Positions 47,900-58,652 of a stretch of 64,000 nucleotides of DNA are shown here, piece by piece. Numbering within the stretch: the stretch's first letter is position 1; every line of letters begins with the position of its first letter. This DNA comes from Pleurodeles waltl (lineage: Eukaryota; Chordata; Amphibia; Caudata; Salamandridae): the NCBI RefSeq assembly GCF_031143425.1, contig NC_090448.1, positions 338,389,177 through 338,453,176 of the forward strand. The letters run 5' to 3'. Below the pieces are notes generated by a model. That model did not search any database. It saw nothing but the letters and a program-made list of their open reading frames with translations, and was not told the DNA's origin. Made by a program: the position numbers and the translations under genes.

Positions 47900-48720
47900 T
47901 GGCACTTCTTCATGCAGCAGTACGCACCTCCGCTGTCCCTTGAGGTCTCCCGCTACTTTCCCCATGCAGGGATTCTTCTGTTCCTGTCCCATCATTCCGC
48001 TCCAACCAGTCCCACACTGCTTCTGAAGACTGAAAGAAATGTGAGCAGCCCGCATGGTGAACCTTCTGCTTGGCTGGAAACGGCAACATATAGGTATAGC
48101 CCAGTTCTTTTAGCTTTTGTTTAATACCTGCATATGATTGTCTTTGGAGCTGCACCCCCCCTGGTGCAGTCAGGAAAAAAGCGAATGGTGTGATTCTCAA
48201 ATCTAGGATCTCCATGCTTGCGCACCTCCTGTAAAATTACGTCTTGGTCCCTATAGTAGGACCTTGGCTATAATCGTTCATGGAGGGGCTCCCGGTGGCA
48301 GTGCCAAGGCACTGTGCGCACGCGCCACCACAAATACAGATAAGGGAGCATCAGGCAATGTTTGGCGGATCCAGTCTTCTAAGAAGGCCTCGATATTCGC
48401 CCCTCCACACCTTTGGGAAAGCCCACTATACGGAGGTTACGTCACCTCGCCCTACCCTCCGCATCCTTGACTCGCGCTTCCAATTTACGCATTTTAACTT
48501 CGGTGATGGCCACCGAGGCTTCAGCGTGTCTATGTCAGACTGCATGCATGTCACTTGTTGCTCAGTGGCCACCGAGCGTTCTGCCACTACCCTCAAATCG
48601 GCTCTCAATAGGTTGACATTGACCGCTATGGCGGCACTTTGAGTTTGCATTGCCTGACTAGATGACTCAATAGCAGCCAGGATTTGTGCCCCAGTGGGCT
48701 AAGCTCCATTCTCCATGGGG
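47900..48720 (-). pseudogene. L1 copy 2 ORF1, broken
   Basis: The region 48650-48426 on the - strand has the heptad-like coiled-coil composition of ORF1p (VAERSVATEQQVTCMQSDID). 48215-47910 has the end of the RNA-binding part, including KQKLKELGYTYMLPFPAKQ followed by a conserved Phe-Phe and Trp-Leu block. Stops between about 48420 and 48220 break it. The ATG could not be fixed; an upstream start near 48720 or in the L1 5' region is likely. Confidence 0.7.
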
Positions 48721-49139
48721 CCAGGTGGATCTTTTTGCAGACTCGCTCGTGAACTCTGAGCTGTGTATCGGTCCATCCGGGTTTGCTGAGTTCCCTTATT
48801 GGCTCTGTCTTTGCCCATGTTGTACACCTGATGGGGCGTCAGCTACGAATGAATACGCCGAGTGTTGGGAGCCACACTTCCAGCCGCAGTTCAATCGGTC
48901 GATCTCCGTATCTTCGCCACGCACCACTGCTCGGTCACTAATTGACTCACCCTCACGAAGCCACTCCAGGGCGAATTCCAGCACAGGTGGGGGCTGCGCA
49001 AGCGTCTACGCTTCTGTCTATCCGTCCCACTGCCAGCCACCCCTGCACTCCAGGAGCCGAATAGCACAGGGCCACCCAGCCAGAACACCGCAACAAGGAT
49101 GCGCATCCCCAACACCAGTCCAGCGATGGGCCTAAACTG

Positions 49140-49690
49140 CCCTTATAACTCCAGCGCAGCTCTGTAAGCCCCAGACTCTTGCAGCTCTGGCGCCCACCTC
49201 ATTAGGCAGTCAACCACGCAGGGGCACTCCACACTTTCCGTCGTATCGGGCACCACAATATTCGATTCCCGCCAGGGGCACCTCTGCCTCTGCAAAACTG
49301 CACCTTGCTGCCTCCAATTCTCCTCTGTGGGTCTCCAGGCCAGTGGAAGAGCTCACCTCCAGCTCCGTTTACTCTATTAATGGGGTGAGGGAGGAGAGGG
49401 TGCGGCGCCAAAGCACGATCAACTCCGAACTGCAAAACGACCCCCCGTCAGGGCCACCCCCCTCCTAGGCGGCGCCGCTCCACTGCCGTGCTGAGCTGCC
49501 TTTGGCCTGGTTTTCCTCCGTAACTGCGATCACAGCCGCCATCTTGGGGGTCAGGCGCTCTCCACACGCGCTCCCCTGTGGCGCGATCATGGCGCTTTTT
49601 TTAAATTTCATTTTGCTCCTCACGGCCTCCTCTCCACCCTGGGCACCTCCAGGACCCTTTTGCCGGGTCTTCGGGGATCTGGGGCGGGCA
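49140..49690 (-). promoter_or_regulatory. L1 copy 2 5' region with a YY1-type site
   Basis: CpG-rich sequence upstream, in L1 sense, of ORF1. In that sense it contains CAAGATGGCGGC (complement at 49535-49546), a perfect YY1 core. Human L1 carries a YY1 site in its 5' UTR that helps place the start of transcription. The L1 start itself is not resolved and lies between about 49550 and 49700. Confidence 0.5.
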
Positions 49691-52527
49691 GGTCCTTGGG
49701 GTATGTCTGCACAAGCATGGTTTTCGGTATTTTGAATTCATCATGAAATTAGTAGTTTTTGTTGTGATTACATAGGGCTAAGTGACTATTGAGAGGCCAG
49801 CTATGAGGGCTAATTGGTGAGGTTTGTGATTTGTCACTGAATTTGTACAGTGGGTACTTGTGCCCATGTGGAGGATTGTATTTTTTGTGTTGTAGTTTGG
49901 TGCTGTGTGTCCACTGGTCCACTCTAGAGAAGGATTGTATACAGGTTATAAGGACACCTATGCTAATGTTGATTGTTAGTTGGCTCTGCATTATTGTGAA
50001 TGTAAGATAATACGTTTCCGTGAATTAAATCTATAACAGGGCACTGGAAAGATCACTTCTGCAGCACTATTGATTCCTTAAGCCATCTTAGTGGGATATG
50101 AATCATAGCAACTTTTGTTTGTATCTAGCTCATTATGGTAGTTGATCAGCCCCACAGAGGTGCCTTGTTGCTTGCTTTAACACAGACATGCATGGTGATA
50201 GGTTTTGGGCTTTTTATTTTTTTTATTTTTTTTATTACTTGTAAACCGGATCACCATTCCTGTTATTTACTTATCTTGGCTGAATAAACTGTATTCAATT
50301 AGCCACGCAAGAGAAGTAAAGAATAGACTTATGATGAGTAGAGAGCAGTACACGTAAGAAGGTAAAAAGACAAATAAGAGCTGTACTGCCTGTCTGGCAA
50401 GTAGTCACTAACTATTACCATCAAATTCGGAGGCCTTTTTTATCACAGAGAAGATGCACTGCCTTCCTGGTTACAACCCCACAATTTCTGGATTGCTATG
50501 TTTTGACAGTGCATAGCATCGTATTCATTCCGAAGGTATCCTGGCTCAATGTGACAGCTCGGAGGTGGGCGGCAAATGGCATAGCTAGACACCGGGCATT
50601 ATTAATAAAAGACCATTTAAAGCAGGCACAAGCCAAATTTTGGTTGTGCGACAACTGTAAAATGGAGGGCCAGGGAATTTATCTTCATTTATCAGTAAAA
50701 TCTTAAAACGAAAATGTAATCACTTATTGACCTTTGGTGAATTTGGAGAGCAAAGCATAGAGACGTTTTAGTAGAACAATTATCCCCCTATTCCTCCTCC
50801 TCCTCCCCCCCCCACCGCCCGCCTTCAGTGGGAAGGAAAATAATATTATGGGGAGCTTGTTTTTAATTGTTTGCTTTTCTAACTCAAAAGGTTCACAGCA
50901 TATCTGTATAGAGTTCAGGGTATAATTTTTTTTTTTTGTTTTTTTTTTTTACACCCCAGGGCAGTGTTTGTTAGTCACTAGTCCAGAAAAAGAAAGCCAA
51001 TTAAGTGATCATCAGAGGGCGTGAATGAGTGCCAATTTGCAGCTCCATCAACAAACGTCTCTGCATCATTCTTCATTGACTACCCCACATGGTTGTTTTC
51101 GAACCTGCCTTCCTGGACCCAGTAGCTAACATTGCAATGAATCACCAAAACCTTCTCTATTAGCTAATATCGACGTTTGGTGTGGTAAATCAACACCAGG
51201 CTGGACCTTTTAACCTCCCCTCTATCAAGGAAGCATCCGAATTCTACCAGCTGATCAGTAGTCACACTCAAACACCTGCACCACACCCTTGATGTTGCCT
51301 TTGCCTCAAAAAGCTTAGCCCTTTTACTGTCCTAATGAAATGCATATACTTCATTAAATGCATAGAAACCTCAGCATTGAATTGCTTAATGTGACATCAT
51401 GATGCCTTCCCCTCATTATAAAGAAGGATCATTGCATCATTTGTTCCTCTCTGATCGTTCCCTTCCCTTTCCCTGGCATCAGTATTGCTACTGACCTGTG
51501 CATAACCAGTGACTAGACCCTGGAAAAAATACCTCTCTCTGGCCCAGAATTATACGGAAAGCAATTCCAGCGTTAGTGGACAGGGCTATTGAAAAGGTAG
51601 CCCCTCTGGAAAAATCAAACATCTGCACACTAACGGCAGAAGAGCTGGCTGGTATCCTATGCAAAAGGGTTTCTCTGCTAATAATATGATCCCCGAGCCA
51701 GGGACAAAAAACAAAAAACGCAAACACCCCAGGCAACCTTAAAATACATAGAGCAACCCAACTGTGTTTTGCCTAATCAAATTGTATGGTAAACGAGAAA
51801 CATCTATAGAATCCAACGATTTTATTCTTATCAGTTCATAACAAATATACAAAATGTTGTTTAATTCAAATCCTTCATCCTTTAAAGTGATATACACCCA
51901 GTTCTAAAAAAAACAAAAAAACACAAAAATCCCATCCAAACTCCACATATATCCATTCACAAATCATTCTCATCAGTACATCCACATACCATTAAAATGT
52001 GTATATAGTATCATGTACTTTAAATATACAAATGTATACACCAATACTGTTTGTCTGTAAATAGGAGAATCCAACAGCATTCTTAATTGCTTTTATTTCT
52101 TCGCTGTTTTTTCTCTACTTGAAATATCTCGACCTAAATCTATGTGGCCTTTTTCTTCAGTGCGTCTTTGGGCAAAACAGCCTTCCTCAGGAAATGCCAC
52201 TTTTCTTCATATAGATATGATGTGCATTGTTTCTTTTCACTCACCTAAAAATCACATTTCCTCAGATGCCATACTACTAAAAAAATAAATCCTCCTAGGT
52301 GTTATGCACCCCATTCAGTTTCAGTACTCTTCTCATTTACTAATAACACCCAAATGCAGTGTCCCCAAGAACATCACTCCTTACATTTCATCTTCCTATT
52401 GTCCTAGCAACATAGGGAATAAACATTGTTAGGCAACCTTCCTTCTATATTTCCAAGCTTTATGTGCAAAACCACATGCTCTTAATCATTTTTGTGTTGC
52501 ATGCAACCCCTTAACATATCTCTTAAT
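49691..52527 (+). other. Intron 3, no recognised gene
   Basis: AT-rich non-coding DNA with several T- and A-rich tracts (for example 50928-50950). No coding segment or known transposon recognised. It ends at the 5-bp target duplication of the LTR retrotransposon. Confidence 0.5.
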
Positions 52528-52532
52528 GGTGC
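52528..52532. repeat. Left target-site duplication of the Gmr1-like element
   Basis: GGTGC, identical to 58648-58652. Five bases is the usual duplication of Ty3/Gypsy integrases. Confidence 0.95.
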
Positions 52533-53446
52533 TGTGACCGGGCATTCCCGGCACAGAGCGCTCCCAGTGACGTATCGGACGGTGCCGATACGTCATTTCC
52601 GCGTCTCCCTGTTGTTGGGGAAACGCGACGAGAGCGAGGCTGGACGAATGCCGTTGCCAGGGAAACCGTTATGGTTTACCGGGACGGCAATAGTGAAAAG
52701 GGGGACGCGCCGCAACCAGAGGGAGACCCCGCCTGGGAAACGGAGAGCAGGAGACCGGAGGAAACAACCAGCGAGCAGGAACACCAAAGCTGAGAACTAA
52801 CGAAGACGGAAGAACGGGGAAAGCCTGAAGACCCCGAGGAGATCGAGCGGAAAGCCCCTGGAAGGAGAGAGCAGCAGGAGGATCGCTACAACGCCAGCCA
52901 CGACCCTGGAGGGTCGTGGCTAAGCAAGGTACGGTCCTTGTGGACACAGAAAAAGGACACCACTAAAAAAGGGACTGGGGAGGGGATATAGAGGAGGGGT
53001 AGAAAGGGAGGGTTAAAAAGGGCACCTCGACCAGCACTTGTGTGGCACCTGTACCTCACCAATATTAGTGTATGCTCACATTCATGTCCCCACCTCCTCA
53101 CGAACACCAACCCCCTCCCTGTGTTTTTACCTTTTCCCCAGTCCATGTTAGAGAGAGTAAAAAAACCCTATTATAAGACCCCATACTTACCCGAGCGTTT
53201 TGTCCTTCTGTTTCCGGTATCATCCTGGATCCACCTGAGAGGGCAAGCCAGCACACCACCTGAAAAGACAACAAGAACAAATAGAAGAAAACACCAATCC
53301 GGGGAAGTAGACAAACAAGACTACAAGTGCGGGGAGACCAACCACCTCTGTTATAACACTTTATTTCTACCAATTACTTAGAATAAATCATCTACCTAAT
53401 CAATTCCATACCTCTCTGTTGCCTTTATACTGTTCGATCTGTCACA
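52533..53446 (+). repeat. 5' LTR of the Gmr1-like element (914 bp)
   Basis: Starts TGTGACCGGGC and ends GATCTGTCACA, so the ends form a short inverted repeat TGTGAC/GTCACA. It includes a TATA-like ATTATAAG at about 53169-53176 and AATAAA at 53392-53397, consistent with promoter and polyadenylation signals about 220 bp apart. It aligns throughout with the 3' LTR, with about 13 substitutions and one single-base indel. Confidence 0.95.
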
Positions 53447-53447
53447 G

Positions 53448-53463
53448 TGGTGTCAGAAGTGGG
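53448..53463 (+). promoter_or_regulatory. Primer-binding site, probably for tRNA-Leu
   Basis: TGGTGTCAGAAGTGGG begins one base after the 5' LTR. It starts with TGG, the complement of a tRNA CCA end, and matches the 3' end of vertebrate tRNA-Leu (CAA isoacceptor) as I recall it. Confidence 0.75.
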
Positions 53464-53507
53464 ATCTCGTTTAGGACCCCGTCTCAGACAACCGAACAGT
53501 ATACATC

Positions 53508-54044
53508 TTGAGCGACACCCTCTCGTTGGAGGATATGATAAAACAACTGGCCGAAGGCCAGCGACACCTGCAGCTGGTGTGGGAGGCCCACCAGCGAGAA
53601 GCAAAAGAGGACAGGGAAGCCTTGCAGTCGGCTTTGAAAAGCCAGGCAACAATCCTTGCAAATAATCAACTGGTCCACGAGACGGCCATGAAAAAATCAA
53701 CTGAGACTATTGCTGTCAGTAAGGTGCACCCCAATGTCCCAAGTTCTGTGTTACAGAAGTATCAAGAAGGTGAAGACCCCGAAGCCTTTTTCACTAATTT
53801 TGAAAGGGTAGCTTCCTCTGCTCAATGGCCTGAGAATAGATGGGGTCAGTATGTCGCACCCCTACTTACAGGGATATTACAAGCAGCATATCAAGCAGCA
53901 AATCCGGGTGGAACCACGCCATACCAAGAAATAAAGACTAGTATCCTAGAACGGGTGGGACATGACACTGAATATTATAGGGTCAAATTCCGGAAAATCA
54001 AATGGGGACCGAATGAAGACCCCGAACCTTTTACTATCGTGTAA
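53508..54044 (+). pseudogene. gag, N-terminal and capsid part, of the Gmr1-like element
   Basis: Gag forms the particle that packages element RNA. The open frame begins with a TTG codon where an ATG might be expected; the first ATG in frame is at 53535. The first 70 residues are charged and likely coiled (EAHQREAKEDREALQSALKS). The capsid-like part follows, with QKYQEGEDPEAFFTNFERVA and a Trp-rich stretch. The frame ends in a stop at 54042-54044, while capsid sequence continues immediately afterwards in a different frame, so there is a frameshift just before this stop. This could be mutation or, less likely, programmed. Confidence 0.85.
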
Positions 54045-54049
54045 AGGAT

Positions 54050-55849
54050 TTGGCTTTGAAGTGGTTGGGTCCTTCCGGGAGTAGTAGAGAAGAAGTGATC
54101 CAAACAATCGTTCTAGAACAATATCTAGATGCCTTGCCTACGGCTACAAAACATTGGATTCGTCAACATCCAAAAGTGAATACGGACATGGCAATCGATC
54201 TAGCATGTGCCTATCACCGCTCGGTGGATGTACGGAGTATACCAACCCGACCCAGTATAAAACCAGGGCCATCTAACCTTAAAAGCACTCCCAGAGCCCT
54301 CCCCGACGAACCCGTTCCTCGCAGGCTAATCGACCATCCACCAGTAACTGGACCCCAATGTTACAACTGTGGGGAATGGGGACACATCGCCTGCATGTGT
54401 CCTAGGAAACAGGATAGTAGTGAGCCAATGGAGATCAGAGTAACCCGGCGACGGGTACTGTGTACAGGCCGAGGTAACCTGAAGTTTAAACATACCCTGA
54501 ACATCAATGGACGGGCGGTATGGGCTCTTATTGATTCCGGGTGTAGCCAATCCGTAGTGAGGAATGATCTTGTAAACATAGCCGACAAGGTAGTAGAGCG
54601 TTGGGTGAATATTTGCTGTATTCACGGGGACAAAGAGCAATACCCCTTACATGATCTAACAGTGGAGTGGAGAAATTACCGGGATGTCCTACCTATGGGG
54701 CTAATGACCGATCTGATCGAGGAATGTATCATCGGGACGGATTATGAACATTTCCAAGAACTCCTGGATCACGTCAGAAAACCCAAATGGACACAGGACT
54801 GGTGGGGGGAAGCTCCCTTTTCTGACAGCGATATTGAAGGTCCCATAACCCGTAGGAAATTGTCACGTAGAGAGAAGCGGGCAGAAAAAGCGAATCATCA
54901 GGGAAGAGAGGGATCAGGACAAAACCCAGGTCTTGTTGCCGAAACACATGAGGTACCTGTCACTTTTCCCCAGCGACAGAGAGAAGATCCTTCTCTTGCC
55001 AAAGCTTGGAAGTCTGCTAAATCAGAAGAAACCGAGGAGGTGGGTCCCTACTTCTTAATTAAGAAAAACCTTTTATACAGGGTAACCACCACTCGTACAG
55101 GGGACCATAAACACCAATTATTAGTGCCCGAGCATTATAGAGAACATGTTCTCACTTTGGCTCATTGTCAACCGGGTGGGGGTCATTATGGGAGGGAAAA
55201 AACCGAAGAGTACCTCCTTCGGCGGTTTTATTGGCCGGGAGTTTTCGCCCACATACGCAAATATTGTTCCCAATGTCCCAGGTGCCAACTTATTGAACCA
55301 GGTAGACTTAAGAAAGCCCCTCTAATGCCCCTACCCATCATAGACATCCCTTTTAGTAGGGTGGGAATGGACCTGATTGGTCCTGTGGTACCCTCGACTA
55401 AAGGTCACACGTATATCTTAGTTATGGTTGATTATGCCACTCGATACCCCGAGGCCGTTCCTCTAAAAAGTATGACAACCAAAACAGTTGCCCAAGCTAT
55501 GATAAATGTCTTTTCTCGAGTTGGATTTCCGCATGAAATACTCACTGATCAGGGAACCCCTTTTATGTCTACACTTATGAAGCAGGTGTGTAAGACATTA
55601 GGTATTTCCCACATTCGAACTTCGGTGTACCATCCACAGACGGATGGACTGGTGGAAAGGTACAACCGAACAATAAAAACCCTACTGAGGAAAGTAGTGG
55701 AGGAGTCTGGGAGAGACTGGGATCAGAAGTTACCATTAGTATTATACGCCATACGAACTCATGAACAGGCCTCAACAGGCCATAGCCCTTTTGAACTCGT
55801 GTTCGGAAGACAGCCACGGTCCCTTTTGGACATGGCCATTGAAACATGA
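54050..55849 (+). pseudogene. gag C-terminus, zinc knuckle, protease and integrase of the Gmr1-like element
   Basis: A 599-residue open frame, open from a frameshift and not from an ATG. Residues 13-45 (REEVIQTIVLEQYLDALP and following) resemble the SCAN domain. A CCHC zinc knuckle is at 104-117 (CYNCGEWGHIACMC). The aspartic protease active site DSG is at 162-164 within ALIDSGCSQSVV. The integrase zinc finger uses H371, H378, C405 and C408. The catalytic triad is D440, D499 and E535, with exactly 35 residues between the last two. The frame ends at a TGA (55847-55849) inside the integrase C-terminal region, which continues in the same frame afterwards. Protease and integrase are directly adjacent without an intervening reverse transcriptase. 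Confidence 0.93.
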
Positions 55850-56842
55850 GACGAAGAGGCGGAGGAAGGGGGAAGACCCTTATTAGAATATGCCCACAAC
55901 TTACGTTCTCAACTACATGATTTGTGGGAAACAGACAGAGTAAATATGGAACGAGCTCAACAAAACCAAAAACAGTATTACGACCGAGGAAGTAAGTTAA
56001 GGGTTTCACAACCCGGAGATCGAGTACTAATTAAGCGTCCTACGTCTGAACAAAAACTGGTGGCCAAATGGCAGGGTCCCTATAAGGTTTTACGAGCCGT
56101 TTCTCCGGTCACTTACCTAGTTGAAATCTCGAACGCTCCCCAGAAAACCCAAATTTATCATATAAATCTCTTAAAAAAATGGGAAGAACCAAACAACTCC
56201 GACTCTGTCGAAGCAATGGGCCGATTCCTATGTCCTAGCAAACACGGGCATATTGAATTCTGCCCAACCGAACACAATGAGGGGGAGGGGCTACTCGCAG
56301 TAAACGAAACCTTAACGAAATCAGAAAAGGAACAGGTATATAGCTTACTAAAACCCTTCAGAAAGTTCTTTTCAGAAGTGCCAGGTAAAACCCCCACGAT
56401 AACCCATAAAATAAGGACTACCCCGGATAAAATTGTTAGGTTAAGGCCGTATCGTATCCCAGAGGCAAGAAGACAGATTATGGAGGATGAAATCCAGAAA
56501 ATGTTAGAACTAGGAGTGATAGAGCCTTCTACTAGTCCCTGGTGCTCCCCAGTTGTTCTAGTACTGAAACCTGATGGTACTATTCGATTCTGTATTGACT
56601 TCCGGAAGCTTAACGAAAATTCCATGTTCGACACATATCCCATGCCTAGAGTGGATGACGTACTAGAAAAACTGGGAAAGGCAAAATATATGTCCACACT
56701 AGATTTGACTAAAGGATATTGGCAAATTCCATTAGCCCCAGAGGATAAGGAGAAAACGGCTTTTGCCACTCAGTCCGGTCTTTATCATTTCACCGTGTTA
56801 CCGTTCGGCCTCATGGAGCCCCGGCTACATTCCAACGGTTAA
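55850..56842 (+). pseudogene. Integrase C-terminus and N-terminal half of reverse transcriptase, Gmr1-like element
   Basis: Follows the TGA at 55847 in the same frame; the first ATG is at 55922. The early part carries the integrase GPY/F module (KWQGPYKV near 56070-56095). Reverse transcriptase begins at about 56370: RLRPYRIPEARR, the substrate-contact block KPDGTIRFCIDFRKLN (about 56570-56615) and STLDLTKGYWQIPL with the first catalytic Asp (about 56695-56736). A one-base frame change near 56810 ends this frame just before the next conserved block. No stop separates integrase from reverse transcriptase, so they form one polyprotein here. Confidence 0.92.
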
Positions 56843-57372
56843 TGGATAGGCTCCTAAATCCTTTTCAAACGTTTACAGCAGCTTACCTGGATGACGTAGT
56901 TATCTTTAGTGAAACCTGGGATGACCATCTAATACATTTGCAAAAGATATTTCACACTCTTGCAAACGCTGGCTTAACCGCCAACCCAAAAAAATGCGTT
57001 ATAGGACAGTCCGACATCTCATACTTAGGATACAAAATCAGTCAGGGAAGCCTACAACCTCAAACTAAGAAAGTAGACGCCATTCTGAATGCACCTAACC
57101 CTACAACAAAAAAAGATTTGCGCTCATTCCTAGGGTTGGTGGGCTACTATCGACGGTTCATACCCGACTATTCCATCCTAGCCGCCCCCCTCACAGATCT
57201 TCTGTCTAAATCCAATCCTAATCGGTTAGCCCCTTTTTCGGAGCAACAGAAGGCGAGCTTTGAACAACTGAAGTCCTGTCTGACTAGGGACCCAATACTA
57301 CGGTGCCCAGATTTCTCAAAGCCCTTCCATCTCTACACAGATGCCTCTGATGTGGGTTTGGGGGAGTGCTAA
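56842..57372 (+). pseudogene. C-terminal half of reverse transcriptase and start of RNase H, Gmr1-like element
   Basis: Continues the polymerase in a second frame. It has the catalytic YLDD at 56884-56895, ANPKKCVIGQSDISYLGY and DLRSFLGLVGYYRRFIP, all typical of Ty3/Gypsy polymerases. The start of RNase H is visible at LYTDASDVGLG. The frame then ends at a stop near 57370, where the next RNase H sequence lies in another frame. Confidence 0.92.
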
Positions 57373-57734
57373 CCCAACCCGATGGGGAAGGTAGGGATCA
57401 CCCAATAGTGTATGTCAGTAGGAAGCTGTTTCCCCGAGAACGCCACTATCCTACCATCGAAAAAGAATGTTTGGCCATTAAATGGGCCGTGGAGACTTTA
57501 TAGTATTACCTTTTAGGTCGACCTTTTATACTCTTTACGGATCATGCTCCCCTCACCTGGTTGTCCGCTCAAAAGGATACAAATTCCCGGATTTTGAGAT
57601 GGTTCCTTGAACTCCAACCATTTTCCTTTCAGGTCCGTCACATACCAGGACCCCAACAGGCCCCGGCTCATTATTTGTCTAGGTTCCCGGACTCTACTGC
57701 GGTCCTCGAACAGGACCGTTCATGGGGAGAGGTG
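57373..57734 (+). pseudogene. RNase H remainder, Gmr1-like element
   Basis: RNase H degrades the RNA strand during reverse transcription. Recognisable blocks are HPIVYVSRKL, ERHYPTIEKECLAI and FTDHAPLTWL. An in-frame TAG occurs at 57501-57503. The domain closes with FQVRHIPGPQQAPAHYLSRF near 57690, after which only about 45 bp remain before the 3' LTR. So no integrase follows RNase H, which confirms the changed domain order. Confidence 0.9.
57724..57732 (+). promoter_or_regulatory. Polypurine tract of the Gmr1-like element
   Basis: GGGGAGAGG lies two bases before the 3' LTR, where the plus-strand primer is expected. Confidence 0.75.
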
Positions 57735-58647
57735 TGTGACCGGGCATTCCCGGCACAGAGCGCTCCCAGTGACGTATCGGACGGTGCCGATACATCATTT
57801 CCGCGTCTCCCCGTTGTTGGGGAAACGCGACGAGAGCGAGGCTGGACGAATGCCGTTGCCAGGGAAACCGTTATGGTTTCCCGGCACGGCAATAGTGAAA
57901 AGGGGACGCGCCGCAACCAGAGGGAGACCCCGCCTGGGAAACGTAGAGCAGGAGACCGGAGGAAACAACCAGCGAGCAGGAACACCAAAGCGGAGAACTA
58001 ACGAAGACGGAAGAACGGGGAAAGCCTGAAGACCCCGAGGAGATCGAGCGGAAAGCCCCTGGAAGGAGAGAGCAGCAGGAGGATCGCTACAGCGCCAGCC
58101 ACGACCCTGGAGGGTCGTGGCTAAGCAAGGTACGGTCCTTGTGGACACAGAAAAAGGACACCACTAAAAAAGGGACTGGGGAGGGGATATAGAGGAGGGG
58201 TAGAAAGGGAGGATTAAAAAGGGCACCTCGACCAGCACTTGTGTGGCACCTGTACCTCACCAATATTAGTGTATGCTCACATTCATGTCCCCACCTCCTC
58301 ACGAACACCAACCCCCTCCCTGTGTTTTTACCTTTTCCCCAGTCCATGTTAGAGAGAGTAAAAAAACCCTATTATAAGACCCCATACTTACCCGAGCGTT
58401 TTGTCCTTCTGTTTCCGGTATCATCCTGGATCCACCTGAGAGGGCAAGCCAGCACACCACCTGAAAAGACAACAAGAACAAATAGAAGAAAACACCAATC
58501 CGGGGAAGTAGACGAACAAGACTACAAGTGCGGGGAGACCAACCACCTCTGTTATAACACTTTATTTCTGCCAATTACTTTGAATAAATCCTCTACCTAA
58601 TCAATTCCATACCTCTCCGTTGCCTTTATACTGTTCGATCTGTCACA
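57735..58647 (+). repeat. 3' LTR of the Gmr1-like element (913 bp)
   Basis: Starts TGTGACCGGGC and ends GATCTGTCACA, like the 5' LTR. AATAAA is at 58583-58588. Differences from the 5' LTR seen by eye are about 13 substitutions and one single-base indel in a G run. Confidence 0.95.
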
Positions 58648-58652
58648 GGTGC
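58648..58652. repeat. Right target-site duplication of the Gmr1-like element
   Basis: GGTGC, identical to 52528-52532. Confidence 0.95.

Larger units (their letters stand above)
42695..49690 (-). mobile_element. L1-type LINE copy 2, near full length, degenerate
   Basis: A - strand L1 of about 7 kb. It ends in a poly-A tail (16 T on the + strand, 42695-42710), preceded in its own sense by a 3' UTR (about 42711-43450), ORF2 (about 47090-43455), ORF1 (about 48720-47900) and a CpG-rich 5' region (to about 49690). Many stops and frameshifts show that it is inactive. The 5' limit is inferred from where CpG-rich sequence ends, and no target duplication was identified. Confidence 0.88.
52533..58647 (+). 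mobile_element. Gmr1-like Ty3/Gypsy LTR retrotransposon, complete but disabled
   Basis: A 6115-bp element with two LTRs, target duplication GGTGC on both sides (52528-52532 and 58648-58652), a primer-binding site and a polypurine tract. Coding domains run gag, protease, integrase, reverse transcriptase, RNase H. Integrase before reverse transcriptase is the Ty1/copia order, whereas the reverse transcriptase, the RNase H and the GPY-type integrase end are of Ty3/Gypsy type. That combination defines the Gmr1-like group known from deuterostomes. At least three frame changes and two in-frame stops disable this copy. No envelope-like ORF is present between RNase H and the 3' LTR. Confidence 0.95.

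Noticed and set aside
47481..48026. 181-residue + strand ORF
   Set aside because: It is antisense to L1 ORF1 and its spacer, with Ser/Pro-rich composition expected of a shadow frame.
52533..58647. Classification as a Copia element because of the domain order
   Set aside because: The polymerase blocks, YLDD context, 5-bp duplication and GPY integrase module are of Ty3/Gypsy type.
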